Source: an uncultured Dehalococcoidales bacterium (GTDB lineage Bacteria; Chloroflexota; Dehalococcoidia; UBA1151; UBA1328). From it: DNA of 64,000 bases. Position numbers and translations under genes: made by a program. The stretch is taken from NCBI GenBank assembly GCA_905614375.1, contig CAJQSP010000014.1, forward strand, positions 1-64,000. The letters are read 5' to 3'. Under the pieces are notes generated by a model. The model saw only the letters and a list, made by a program, of their open reading frames with translations. It ran no database searches and was not told where the DNA came from. Of this stretch, positions 53,105-62,554 are shown piece after piece (positions within the stretch are counted from its first letter, which is position 1; every line of letters starts with the position of its first letter).

Positions 53105-56100
53105 CTACGTAGTCAGGTTGCGATACAGCTGCGGTAGGCGTTTCGGAAGCAAGCTGATATCCGGTAGAACTTCATAGCTGAAGTCTTCCATCATCGTCTT
53201 CATGTAATCGTGCCCAGCCTTGTCGACAGTCAGACAGAACGGTGTAATACCCATATTACGTGCTTCGACAAGTGACTGACGGGTGTCGTGCACCGCGTAT
53301 TCCTTCTCGACGCCTTCACGAGAGTATCCACGGTCCTGTGGTCGCCCATCAGAGATGAGGAATAAGAATTTCGACCGTGCCTCTACCTCAGCCAATTTAG
53401 CGGCTGTGTGACGAATCGCAGGCCCCATACGGGTAGCGTGAAGCGGTGCGATTCGGTCGATGCGTCGAGGAACCATGTCAGAGAAATTCTCGTCAATATC
53501 CTTGATGGTGTAGAACTCCACGTTCTCCCGACCATATCCGGAGAATCCGTAAATTCCGTACATATCACCAAGCGCTTCGAGCGAATTGACCAAAAGGGTA
53601 ATTCCCTCTTTTTCAACATCGACGATTCGCTTGTAAGTGCGACGAAGACCTTCGGATCGGCGTGAACGCAGCCAGACCATATATTCAACGGGATCGTCAG
53701 GCGCACCCCAGTCGTCAGACGGCTTCTTAGCTTCGTCAATCGCTTCTGCTGTAGATGCAGAAAGGTCCAACAAGAATGCGACGGCAACAGACCGTTCGTT
53801 CTTGTTACGACGCCAGTAGAGCTTCTCTTCTGGAGAAACACCGATTTTTAGATCGATCAGCGCTTCCAAAACGGAATCGAGATCATATTCTTCGCCGTCT
53901 TCGAGTCGCTTCTGTTTGCGGTACATCTCTGGGATGACCAACTCAAACTGTCGTTTGATCTGTGCGACCAGTCCTGAGTTCTCTGCGAGAGTCTCGCGGA
54001 AGAAATTAGGTTCTCCATCGGCCATGATCTTCTCGTGAACCATGCACCAGTTCGGCTTGTATTCGTTTGCCCTGAAATCCCACTCGGGGTATGTGAAGGT
54101 ATCGGGTTCTACGGCTGTAAGCGGACCACCATCTTCATCGACGTGCTGTGAAGGTCCGGGTTGGAACTGCTGGTTCTCCGGATCGCGTTTCTGTAGCTCT
54201 TTCATCAGGTTTTCGATCATCTCGGAAACCTCTTGATCGCCATTCTCTTCACCCTCGGTCTGCTCCATTTCCATCTCTGGAGCGTTCTTCATCATCTCTT
54301 CGAGTTGTTCCTGAGTAATCGGTTCCATTTCGCCGGACTCCGACATTTCGCCGTTTTCCATCATCTGCATTTGGGATAGCAGCTGTGAAAGCTCAGGCTT
54401 GAACTCGCCACGATAGTCGACTTCCTGAGGCGATGAGTAGTCTTCTTCGCCTTCACCCTCACTATCTAAATCTGGTTCGGATGAATCGCCTTCCTCTGGC
54501 TCGCCTTCACCCTCACCGTCTGGAGAAGACTGACCCATAAACTGCTGAATCACCTCTTCTGGGTCGACTACATCGTCCTCATCTTCAGCGGACTCGTCTT
54601 CTTCCTCCGGTTCGATCTGTTCAAAGTCGTCATCGTCGACTTCTTCGTTCTTCACGTCTATCAAGATCGAGTAGGCACGAATCGCTGCTTCAGCGGCGTC
54701 TTCTACGATTGCTTCTACGGAAGTGACCTGTCGGATCAGCTTGCGCAATTTTCGAGCAACATCAAGGTGCTCCGATGGCACGAGCATTTCGTTTACCTGA
54801 CCAAGGCTGACTCGGATCATGAATTCAACGAGTGCTTCTCGGGCAGGTAGATCGGTTACATCAGGACGTGCTTCGAGCGAAGCGGTACGAACCATGTCGT
54901 ACATCGTCATAACACCTGGGTAAAGCTCTTCTACATATCCGTCGATACGTGAGCTTTCAAGCACTGTGAATGCATCGAGAGCCAATCGGCGTTCCTGGAA
55001 AAGATCGAAGAATCGACTCATATCTGTTAGAAATTCTCGGGGCTCGACCTCAACTTGCTCGGCCGCAGCCTTCTGCACAGCTTCATCAGCTGCTTTGGCA
55101 GCCTTCAATTCAGATGCTCCGGGTAGGCGCGGACGAAGATCATCAAACAAAGTCGACGGAATATTAAAATCGAATGCGAATGACCCAAATTCGATGTGCC
55201 CGATCTGGTGCGTTGAAATTACTTTGAAGAAGCCAAAGTTTTCACCTTTGGTTGTGTATCGATTGATCACCGATGGCATGTAGATCGTTGTGCCTTCGGT
55301 CGTTGGCAGTTCACCTTGGAACCACCCTATATTCTTCTCAGCCAGCGCAGCGGCTGCCTGAACGTCGATAGAACGGCCAGTGAGTGCGAGACAGTACATC
55401 TGGATGACGTCACGGACTCGAGAAAGTTCAATGGAAGATGACAGCGAATCTAACATCTCTTGCGAAGCCGGCGATTCAAGTTTGAAGTACATGACAGCAG
55501 CTTCATCACTCTCACGAGCCGTACGCAGACCTGAGGCCTGCCACTGCTCCATCTGGGCGAACGTCACCCGTTCGAGAACTTCAGGAACGATCTTCAAAAA
55601 CTCTGGGGCAGCAGGCGCCGACACGGCTGCGATGCCATCAGTCATTTCGAGCAATCGGTCGCGATTGTCAGAAGGAATCCTATTGACCGTATTTGCGCCA
55701 TCTCTTAGCACTCCAGCGGCATCGCTTACGCCAGTGATTACGAGTCGGCGAGCGAGCGAAATCAGTGGAGCTCTGTGGGGAGCACCGAGTTCGACAAGAG
55801 AGGCAGTTGCGGAGTCGAACAGCACGGCGGTCTCTCGCCAAGATTTCTCAGCGACGATCTGCGCAAGGTTGATAAATCGATCGACGTCTCCGGTAATTTT
55901 CGGGAAAAGGTCAATTCCAGCTCCAAGAGCATCACCAGCCTGATCGTAGGATCGGCGGGATAGGATCTCGAGGAACTCACCGAAATGGCAGAATTCTTCA
56001 AAGGAAAGTGTTTCTAACAGATCTGGAGTTGCCTCGAATAGTCGGCAAGCAAGAGCCGACGATTTCCAAGTGCCGCGATAGAGAGCACGGCACACGTTGG

Positions 56101-56479
56101 CCCAGTCGTCGATGTAGCGAGGGCGTAGTCGAAGCATTGCTTTGGGTGACGACTTAAAATATGCAACTGCCAATGATGGCGAGTCTTCACATAGAGATGT
56201 GCCAGTCTTCGCCCACCTCAGGAATTGACCTGAAGGAAGCTGTCGTTGAACTGCTACTGAAGCATCGAAGAACTCAGCTGCTGCTTCCCACGATCTCACC
56301 GTCTTGCTGGCGATTTCTAGGCCTTCTTGGGCCCATAGCTGGCAGGTTTCGTCAGCTAATCGCCCGTTTAGTTTTTCGAGGGCAACTTCGTATCGTTCGA
56401 GCACTGGCGCGGGGAACTGATCCAATTCCTTACGGGTAATCTCGATTGCGTTTTGATTTGCGTCGTCGGAACTGGTCAA
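53105..56479 (-). CDS. NorD/CbbO-like VWA-domain protein
   Basis: A 1,124-residue protein. The first 450 residues are helical and repeat-like, the middle 160 are highly acidic and low in complexity, and the C terminus is a von Willebrand A domain with the MIDAS motif DLSAS near residue 895-900 and SDGRPQD near 1065. The layout is that of NorD/CbbO, partners of MoxR ATPases that insert metals or remodel complexes. The ATPase gene is 600 bp upstream on the same strand, with a Nudix gene between. The first start, ATG at 56479, was kept. Confidence 0.85.
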   Translation of the reverse strand: MTSSDDANQNAIEITRKELDQFPAPVLERYEVALEKLNGRLADETCQLWAQEGLEIASKTVRSWEAAAEFFDASVAVQRQLPSGQFLRWAKTGTSLCEDSPSLAVAYFKSSPKAMLRLRPRYIDDWANVCRALYRGTWKSSALACRLFEATPDLLETLSFEEFCHFGEFLEILSRRSYDQAGDALGAGIDLFPKITGDVDRFINLAQIVAEKSWRETAVLFDSATASLVELGAPHRAPLISLARRLVITGVSDAAGVLRDGANTVNRIPSDNRDRLLEMTDGIAAVSAPAAPEFLKIVPEVLERVTFAQMEQWQASGLRTARESDEAAVMYFKLESPASQEMLDSLSSSIELSRVRDVIQMYCLALTGRSIDVQAAAALAEKNIGWFQGELPTTEGTTIYMPSVINRYTTKGENFGFFKVISTHQIGHIEFGSFAFDFNIPSTLFDDLRPRLPGASELKAAKAADEAVQKAAAEQVEVEPREFLTDMSRFFDLFQERRLALDAFTVLESSRIDGYVEELYPGVMTMYDMVRTASLEARPDVTDLPAREALVEFMIRVSLGQVNEMLVPSEHLDVARKLRKLIRQVTSVEAIVEDAAEAAIRAYSILIDVKNEEVDDDDFEQIEPEEEDESAEDEDDVVDPEEVIQQFMGQSSPDGEGEGEPEEGDSSEPDLDSEGEGEEDYSSPQEVDYRGEFKPELSQLLSQMQMMENGEMSESGEMEPITQEQLEEMMKNAPEMEMEQTEGEENGDQEVSEMIENLMKELQKRDPENQQFQPGPSQHVDEDGGPLTAVEPDTFTYPEWDFRANEYKPNWCMVHEKIMADGEPNFFRETLAENSGLVAQIKRQFELVIPEMYRKQKRLEDGEEYDLDSVLEALIDLKIGVSPEEKLYWRRNKNERSVAVAFLLDLSASTAEAIDEAKKPSDDWGAPDDPVEYMVWLRSRRSEGLRRTYKRIVDVEKEGITLLVNSLEALGDMYGIYGFSGYGRENVEFYTIKDIDENFSDMVPRRIDRIAPLHATRMGPAIRHTAAKLAEVEARSKFLFLISDGRPQDRGYSREGVEKEYAVHDTRQSLVEARNMGITPFCLTVDKAGHDYMKTMMEDFSYEVLPDISLLPKRLPQLYRNLTT

Positions 56480-56507
56480 CTCTGGTCTTGCCCTTTGTCA
56501 GACTGTT

Positions 56508-57089
56508 TCATGCTGCATTCATCACAATATTCATGGTGTTCGCAATGATCTGGGCAGATGCTCCCCAGATGATGCGATCCTCGTAGGCGTATGCGGTTAG
56601 CTTGCGTACTCCACTTTTCCTTACAACTGTGATCGATCGTCGAGATACTGCATCTACAAATACCCTCACAGGTACATTTACTACATCCGCAACCTCAGCT
56701 TCTTCAGGCGTGATTTTCACGCCGTCGATCACCCTGCCTGCGAATGGCCAAACTTCATATCCTGTCGAGGTATCAATAGGTGGCATCTGACACCAAATAT
56801 CGATATCACTCGACTTGATTCCAAGTTCTTCATCTGTCTCTCGCAATGCTGCGTGCATTGGCGAATCGTCAGACTTTTCGATTCTCCCACCCGGGAACGC
56901 CCATTGACCACTGTGGATTCTGAGAGTTTCCGCTCGCCTAATCATCAACACGCACGGTTCACCGTTTGTGACGTTGAACAGCACACTTACGGCCGCGAGA
57001 GAACTTCTACCCAATGCCTCATGCTTCTTGCCTGAGTACTGTCTCAGAGTAGTTTCGAGCCGGTTGATCGTAAGTTTGGTGGTGTTCAC
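56508..57089 (-). CDS. Nudix hydrolase (CoA pyrophosphatase-like)
   Basis: A 193-residue Nudix protein. GGRIEKSDDSPMHAALRE, then TDEELGI, is the Nudix box in the form seen in NudL/YeaB CoA pyrophosphatases. RRAETLRIHSGQWAFPGG precedes it. It overlaps the MoxR gene by 4 bp and is followed by the VWA gene 28 bp later, so it is translated in one operon with them. It may cleave CoA or a nucleotide. Its link to the MoxR-VWA pair is unknown. Confidence 0.9.
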   Translation of the reverse strand: MNTTKLTINRLETTLRQYSGKKHEALGRSSLAAVSVLFNVTNGEPCVLMIRRAETLRIHSGQWAFPGGRIEKSDDSPMHAALRETDEELGIKSSDIDIWCQMPPIDTSTGYEVWPFAGRVIDGVKITPEEAEVADVVNVPVRVFVDAVSRRSITVVRKSGVRKLTAYAYEDRIIWGASAQIIANTMNIVMNAA

Positions 57090-57970
57090 GCGAAGATCGA
57101 AGTTACAACCTCATCGATGCTGCGCTGAACCTGTGGATCGTCGGTGATACCCCAAGTTACAGACACCTGACAGGCTCGTCGCTGCGATACGCCTTCTTTG
57201 ATCAGGCGACCAGCGTAAATAAGCATTCGAGTGCTAGCACCTTCTTCAAGACCATGCTCACGAAGGTTTCGAATTTTGAGACCAAGTCGTGCCAATCGCT
57301 CAGCAGTGTCGGAATCACAACCCGATTCGTGGGCGATAATCTGTGCTTCTCGCTCTTCTTCTGGGAAGTCGAATTCAAGCGCAACGAAACGCTGACGCGT
57401 GCTGTGCTTCAAGTCCTTTAGAGCGTTCTGGTACCCAGGGTTGTAAGAAACAACCAAAAGGAATCCATCGGCAGCTTCGATGGTCGATCCGAGCTTGTCG
57501 ATAGTTAGCGAACGACGGTGATCCGTTAGCGGATGAATGATGACGGTGGTGTCTTTTCGTGCTTCGACGATTTCGTCGAGGTAGCAAATTCCACCGGCTT
57601 TCACAGCACGAGTCAGTGGTCCATCGATCCAACGAGTGCCATCCGCATCAAGTAGGTATCGACCGACAAGGTCGCTAGCGGTCAGGTCTTCATGACATGC
57701 AACCGTTATGAGCGGAAGCTTTGTGCCCGTGCCGTTCAATGCGGTACCACCAGGGTTTCGCGCAGTAAGGCCTTCATTCAGGCGCCATGCCATGTGCTCT
57801 ACGAAACGGGTCTTACCAGTTCCGGTAGGTCCTTTTAGGAGAATAGGTACTCGCTGTCGGTAGGCCGATTCAAAAATGTCGATTTCGTCAGAAGTTGGTA
57901 CGTAAAACGGCTCCTCCGTTACGTAATGGTCTTCAATGTTTTGCTCGTTGTATTTCTGTTCTGTGGCCAT
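57086..57970 (-). CDS. MoxR-type AAA+ ATPase (NorQ/CbbQ-like)
   Basis: A 294-residue ATPase. LLKGPTGTGKTRFVEHMA near residues 38-55 is Walker A, GICYLDEIVEARKDT near 125-139 is Walker B, and SYNPGYQNALKDL is the sensor region of NorQ/CbbQ proteins. It heads an operon with a Nudix gene and the VWA gene. Such pairs act as chaperones to activate enzymes; the target here is not clear, as no nor, cbb or cox genes are nearby. Confidence 0.93.
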   Translation of the reverse strand: MATEQKYNEQNIEDHYVTEEPFYVPTSDEIDIFESAYRQRVPILLKGPTGTGKTRFVEHMAWRLNEGLTARNPGGTALNGTGTKLPLITVACHEDLTASDLVGRYLLDADGTRWIDGPLTRAVKAGGICYLDEIVEARKDTTVIIHPLTDHRRSLTIDKLGSTIEAADGFLLVVSYNPGYQNALKDLKHSTRQRFVALEFDFPEEEREAQIIAHESGCDSDTAERLARLGLKIRNLREHGLEEGASTRMLIYAGRLIKEGVSQRRACQVSVTWGITDDPQVQRSIDEVVTSIFA

Positions 57971-58045
57971 TACTACTCACGCCCTGAAGGCATTTCCTCA
58001 CCGATTAGCGGTGAACTATTTTGAATTCACATCCGGATACATTCT

Positions 58046-58636
58046 CTAAGGTATTGATTCCCAGAGTTTCGATATTTGATTACGCAGATCTTCAAGCGTT
58101 GCGTCGTTTTCGATCGCGATGTCAGCCCTATCGACACGGTCTTGCATCGTGAGTTGAGCAGCAACTCTGGCTTTCGTGTCGGATTCACTCATTCCCGACC
58201 GTCGTTCAACCCGTTGACTAACCACAATTGGCGGTGCTTCAACAGTCCAAACGACATCTGCGACTTTGTCCCATCCGGATTCGAATAGTTTTGGGACTTC
58301 AACCACAACGACTCCAGTTCCGCGTTCAGTCTCTTTTTTCAAGAGGGCCAGTGTCAGCTCTCGCGCGGCTGGCCATACAATCTTTTCAAGGTCCAAACGC
58401 CGGGCAGGATCCGAGAAAACGATTTTGCCCAGAGTTTTCCGATCGATAAAACCGGACCGGTCCAGAACGTCTTCACCAAACTGGTTTACGATCAACCCAT
58501 GAGCCTTCGTTCCCGGCTCGTAGGACTGGTGGGCAACCTTGTCCGACTCGATCACCACTGCTCCCAGATCACGAAGAATGTGAGAAACCTCGGATTTTCC
58601 GGTTCCAATACCGCCGGTAAGACCGATAATTAACAC
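58046..58636 (-). CDS. coaE: Dephospho-CoA kinase
   Basis: A 196-residue CoaE for the last step of CoA synthesis. IGLTGGIGTGKSEV is the P-loop, followed by VIESDKVAH and VVEVPKLFESGW. The open frame begins at 58657, but GTG at 58636 has GGAG 5 nt before it and fits the family start. It is divergent from selA. Confidence 0.94.
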   Translation of the reverse strand: MLIIGLTGGIGTGKSEVSHILRDLGAVVIESDKVAHQSYEPGTKAHGLIVNQFGEDVLDRSGFIDRKTLGKIVFSDPARRLDLEKIVWPAARELTLALLKKETERGTGVVVVEVPKLFESGWDKVADVVWTVEAPPIVVSQRVERRSGMSESDTKARVAAQLTMQDRVDRADIAIENDATLEDLRNQISKLWESIP

Positions 58637-58777
58637 TCGAACTCCAAGTAGAGCCAATTATATAAGTGGCGAACCGAGTAATCTTACGCCCGCATGAACA
58701 TCGTCGCCGTGCTTTTTTCAACTAGATTCAAGTTCGAGAGTAGTAAACTTTTGTACTTGTAATCACTAAATTACGTT

Positions 58778-60229
58778 TTGACTGTTCGACTGACTCGCTT
58801 ATTGCCACCTACAGGCGAATTGTGGAAACGAGCTGGGAGTGTCCATTTGATAGACTCGGCATACCGATCACTGCCATCGGTAGACGCACTTCTTCAATCA
58901 GAAGAAGTCGCAAACCTTGTTCGAAATTTTTCCCATGAAGCCGTTACTACGGTCGCACGTGAAGTACTGAGAAAAGCTCGTACGGTGATCAAAGACACCG
59001 GTTCTGCGCCCGTCATGGAGACAATGGTGTCTGAAATCGTGAAACGCGCCAATCGCGCGTGGGGAATCTGGCCTAAGCCTGTCGTCAATGCTACCGGGGT
59101 CGTCCTTCACACGAATCTAGGACGTTCACCGCTGAGCATCGACGCGGCTCATGCGGCGGCTGAATCGGCATCTAGATACTCCGACTTAGAGTTTGATCTT
59201 GGATCAGGTAAACGCGGCTCCAGAAACGCCCATATTTCCGATCTTTTATCTCAAACGACAGGTGCCCCAGCGGGAATCGCCGTAAACAACAATGCTTCCG
59301 CTGTACTACTCACATTGGCTGCTGTGGCTGGTGCGAACAGCGAGAAAAACGAGATAATCGTTTCTCGTGGTGAGGCTGTAGAAATTGGTGGTGGCTTTCG
59401 GATACCAGATGTGATGCGTCAATCAGGTGCAACGCTCGTAGAAGTAGGCACGACGAACCGAACTTACGCTGCCGACTATGAAACCGCGATCACTTCAAAT
59501 ACGGCTGCAATTCTCAAAGTTCACCCAAGCAATTTTGTCGTTGAGGGATTCACTCATGTGCCAGAACTGGCGGAAATGGTCGCCGTTGGCAAGAAGCATG
59601 GGATCCCTGTAATCAATGATCTGGGATCGGGCTGTTTGGTCGACACTCGGAAATATGGACTAGATCAAGAGCCTAAAGCGCAAGATTCAGTGTCAGATGG
59701 TGCAGCGTTGACGCTGTTCTCGGGCGACAAGCTTTTAGGTGGTCCTCAAGCAGGTCTGATCGCTGGCGATAAACAGTGGGTAGACTTGGTTTCGAAGTAC
59801 CCACTCGCACGCGCCGTACGAATCGACAAGATGTCACTATCAGCGATCGCTTCGACTTTGGTTTCGTATCTCAAAGGTGCGCATGAAGAAGAAATTCCGA
59901 TCTGGAACATGATTTCCACCAGTGAAGCAGAGATCGCTCGCAGAGCTGAAAAGTGGCAAACAGAATGTGCTATCGGAGAGGTTCACCGAGGCAGATCAGC
60001 TATTGGAGGCGGTTCACTGCCGGGCCAAACCCTTCCGACGACGGTATTGACCATCGACCCATCGGTCAGCGCAGACAGTTTTGCTGCAAGACTTCGCAGG
60101 GCGCCAGTTGCAGTTATTGCCAGAATCGAGAATGACCACATCTTGTTAGATCCACGCACGGTGCTCTCTACTCAGGATCATGCAGTGGTCGAAGCAATCA
60201 AATTCGCTGTGGGGCAGTCGACGCAATGA
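58778..60229 (+). CDS. selA: L-seryl-tRNA(Sec) selenium transferase SelA
   Basis: A 483-residue PLP enzyme that turns Ser-tRNA(Sec) into Sec-tRNA(Sec). NATGVVLHTNLGRSPL near 107, EFDLGSGKRGSRN, INDLGSGCL and TLFSGDKLLGGPQAG with the PLP Lys (K318) match SelA well. The start is TTG at 58778. It implies selenoprotein synthesis, but no selB, selC or selD gene is in this window. The next gene overlaps by 4 bp. Confidence 0.93.
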   Translation: MTVRLTRLLPPTGELWKRAGSVHLIDSAYRSLPSVDALLQSEEVANLVRNFSHEAVTTVAREVLRKARTVIKDTGSAPVMETMVSEIVKRANRAWGIWPKPVVNATGVVLHTNLGRSPLSIDAAHAAAESASRYSDLEFDLGSGKRGSRNAHISDLLSQTTGAPAGIAVNNNASAVLLTLAAVAGANSEKNEIIVSRGEAVEIGGGFRIPDVMRQSGATLVEVGTTNRTYAADYETAITSNTAAILKVHPSNFVVEGFTHVPELAEMVAVGKKHGIPVINDLGSGCLVDTRKYGLDQEPKAQDSVSDGAALTLFSGDKLLGGPQAGLIAGDKQWVDLVSKYPLARAVRIDKMSLSAIASTLVSYLKGAHEEEIPIWNMISTSEAEIARRAEKWQTECAIGEVHRGRSAIGGGSLPGQTLPTTVLTIDPSVSADSFAARLRRAPVAVIARIENDHILLDPRTVLSTQDHAVVEAIKFAVGQSTQ

Positions 60230-60627
60230 GTCCTAAAAGACGCAGACGGCCGAAGCCAGCTTCAGAGCAATCATGGGAATCGAACACCAATGCTTCGTCG
60301 AGCGGATACGTTGCGGTGAAGATCGAGGTCGACCTTCACGGCATGCGAGCACATGAAGCTGAAACTGCTATTTTGGTTCACCTTCAGCACTGCCACAATT
60401 CCCATTTACATATCGCTAAAATCAATCACGGTCATGGCACCGGCGTGCTAAAGCACTTGAGCCGAGATATTCTGACTAAGAGTGACCTAGTTGTACGCCA
60501 CTATGCAGCCTCATATGGCGATGGCGGCGATGGCGTGACGATTGCCGAAATGAACTACGGCGGGCACAAGGCGTTCAACCGACGTTCCAACAACGAGATC
60601 GTTCCGAAAGCATTACCTCGAAAGTAA
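60226..60627 (+). CDS. Smr-domain protein
   Basis: A 133-residue protein with a basic N terminus (KRRRRPKPA) and a small-MutS-related domain: VDLHGMRAHEAE near 37-48 and HGHGTGVLKHL near 67-77, the DLHG and GHGTG signatures of Smr nucleases. It overlaps selA by 4 bp. It may cut nucleic acids in repair or ribosome rescue. The link with SelA is unclear. Confidence 0.9.
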   Translation: MSPKRRRRPKPASEQSWESNTNASSSGYVAVKIEVDLHGMRAHEAETAILVHLQHCHNSHLHIAKINHGHGTGVLKHLSRDILTKSDLVVRHYAASYGDGGDGVTIAEMNYGGHKAFNRRSNNEIVPKALPRK

Positions 60628-60714
60628 ATCCAACCACCGCTGCCGAATAGATGACTTGCCCTCGATTGCCATTCATCTCGACCTGACAGTACATTCGTGG
60701 CGTAACCTGTGACT

Positions 60715-62055
60715 ATGACGTTGTTCGACCATCGTAAACAAGAAATTCAGGATAGCATCGCCCCCCTGGCGACCCGAATGCGTCCGCAAACTCTTGATGA
60801 ATATGTCGGTCAACAGCACATCCTGACACCCGGCAAAGTTCTTCGTAGGGCTATCGACGAAGACCGCCTGCCTTCGATGATTCTTTGGGGACCGCCCGGT
60901 AGCGGAAAAACGACACTTGCCCGTTTAGTCGCCGGTGAAACCAATTCCCACTTCGAGCAATTGAGCGCTGTCACTTCCGGTGTAAAAGACGTTCGAACTG
61001 TGGTGGCGGCGGCAAGCGACCGCCTTGGTCAAATGGGTCGAAAAACAATCCTGTTTATCGACGAAATTCATCGATTCTCCAAATCGCAACAGGACGCCCT
61101 ACTACCCCATGTTGAAGACGGCACGGTCACTCTGATCGGTGCGACTACCGAGAATCCTTCATTCGAAGTTATATCTCCACTTCTTTCGAGAACTCGGGTT
61201 TACACACTCGAACCGCTTCACGACGAAGACATCACAGAAATCATCGAACGGGCGATCTCTGATGGTGACCACGGGCTCGGTCGAGAAGGTGTTTCACTTT
61301 CCGAAGACGCGATGCATTTCCTGATTCGAGTTGCCAATGGCGACGCTCGTTCGGCTCTGAATACACTCGAGTTGGCGGTCGAATCTACGGAGAGGGATAA
61401 GTCGGGAAATATCTCTGTTGAAGTGGAAACAATGGAAGAGTCAGTTCAAAGACAGTCGCGCTACGACCGTCTCGGCGACATGCACTACGACACGATCTCG
61501 GCGTTCATCAAGACGATACGTGGTTCTGACCCCGACGCCGCTTTGTATTATCTGGCTCGGATGATCGATGCAGGCGAAGACCCCGTTTTCATAGCTCGAA
61601 GGCTCGTGATTTCGGCAGCCGAAGATATCGGACTCGCCAATCCCAACGGTCTAGCGGTCGCAATGGCAGCGCAACAAGCAGTCAGCTTCGTCGGCATGCC
61701 TGAAGGAAGAATTCCGCTGGCTGAAGCGACTATTTATCTGGCAACCGCTCCAAAGTCGAACTCGGCGTACAAGGCGATTGACAAAGCGCTTGAGTTCGTC
61801 AAGCGATCACGAGACGAACCAGTGCCGCACCACCTACGGAACGCGCCTACGAAACTCATGAAAGAACTTGGCTATGGCAAGGGTTACGAGTACCCACACG
61901 ACAAGCCGGGGCATTTTTCGCAGGCGGACAACTTGCCCGAGGCGATAAAGAACGAACGATTCTACGAACCGGCTGATCTGGGAACCGAGCACGCCATCCG
62001 CGAGCGACTCATCAAATGGTGGGGCGAACGATACGGAAAATCATCGGACGACTAG
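60715..62055 (+). CDS. rarA: Replication-associated recombination ATPase RarA (MgsA)
   Basis: A 446-residue AAA+ clamp-loader-like protein. [15 protein letters not shown] is Walker [16 protein letters not shown] is Walker B, and [12 protein letters not shown] is sensor 1; the C-terminal MgsA domain has KGYEYPHD near residue 390. It acts at stalled forks. The frame begins at a GTG at 60709, with the ATG at 60715 preferred. Confidence 0.95.
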   Translation: MTLFDHRKQEIQDSIAPLATRMRPQTLDEYVGQQHILTPGKVLRRAIDEDRLPSMILWGPPGSGKTTLARLVAGETNSHFEQLSAVTSGVKDVRTVVAAASDRLGQMGRKTILFIDEIHRFSKSQQDALLPHVEDGTVTLIGATTENPSFEVISPLLSRTRVYTLEPLHDEDITEIIERAISDGDHGLGREGVSLSEDAMHFLIRVANGDARSALNTLELAVESTERDKSGNISVEVETMEESVQRQSRYDRLGDMHYDTISAFIKTIRGSDPDAALYYLARMIDAGEDPVFIARRLVISAAEDIGLANPNGLAVAMAAQQAVSFVGMPEGRIPLAEATIYLATAPKSNSAYKAIDKALEFVKRSRDEPVPHHLRNAPTKLMKELGYGKGYEYPHDKPGHFSQADNLPEAIKNERFYEPADLGTEHAIRERLIKWWGERYGKSSDD

Positions 62056-62096
62056 ATCGTCCGAACCCGTAATTTAGCCCGACTTACTAGTGCGCC

Positions 62097-62339
62097 CTAC
62101 ACGGAACGAATGCTCATTCGCTGTCCGTACAGAATCAGTCCAGCCCTGAACACGCGATCGCTCAGCCACAGTAAATATTCCGGAAAAGGCAGTTACAACC
62201 AACCCGAGTACGACCTCTTGCATGAGATCCTATCGCCAGCGATTCGCATCATCAATGCGGTCGGCGCAGTGAGCGGGAAGAACGTCAAAATCCTTATAAG
62301 GGTTCCGTCTAGATTCGGAATGATGAGGGCAGATACATA
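62097..62339 (-). pseudogene. ABC-2 permease C-terminal remnant
   Basis: One minus-strand frame reads LIRILTFFPLTAPTALMMRI near its start and LSDRVFRAGLILYGQRMSIR at its end, the exact tail pattern of NatB/YhaP-type ABC-2 permeases (FFPLTAP and GRIFRAGxLxYGKRPS). A TAA stop falls in the middle, and no N-terminal part is present. Upstream on the same strand is the start of an ABC ATPase. Confidence 0.85.
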
Positions 62340-62439
62340 GATCGGCACGATGGCTGGAATCTAAACTATCGCCGAAATATGGCTTACCTCACACACGCTT
62401 GTTGAAGCGGCTCCGATAGACGCGATGAGTGCACAAAAA

Positions 62440-62511
62440 CGAAATATCGTCGGCTACTGTTTTGCTCCCAAAACGTTTGGTCAGACTTTCAATTGCGAGT
62501 GCGTATGCCAT
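62440..62511 (-). pseudogene. ABC transporter ATPase N-terminal remnant
   Basis: From an ATG at 62511 the minus strand reads MAYALAIESLTKRFGSKTVA, then DDISF: the first beta strands of an ABC ATPase up to just before Walker A. Homology ends there. About 100 bp later the permease tail begins, so the gap in between marks the deletion. Confidence 0.8.
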
Positions 62512-62554
62512 AAATGCAGTACAAGACGAATTTACCTAAAGAGGCAAGAAGTGA

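Noticed and set aside
62110..62340. A 76-codon plus-strand frame
   Set aside because: The opposite strand encodes a clear ABC-2 permease remnant in the same place.
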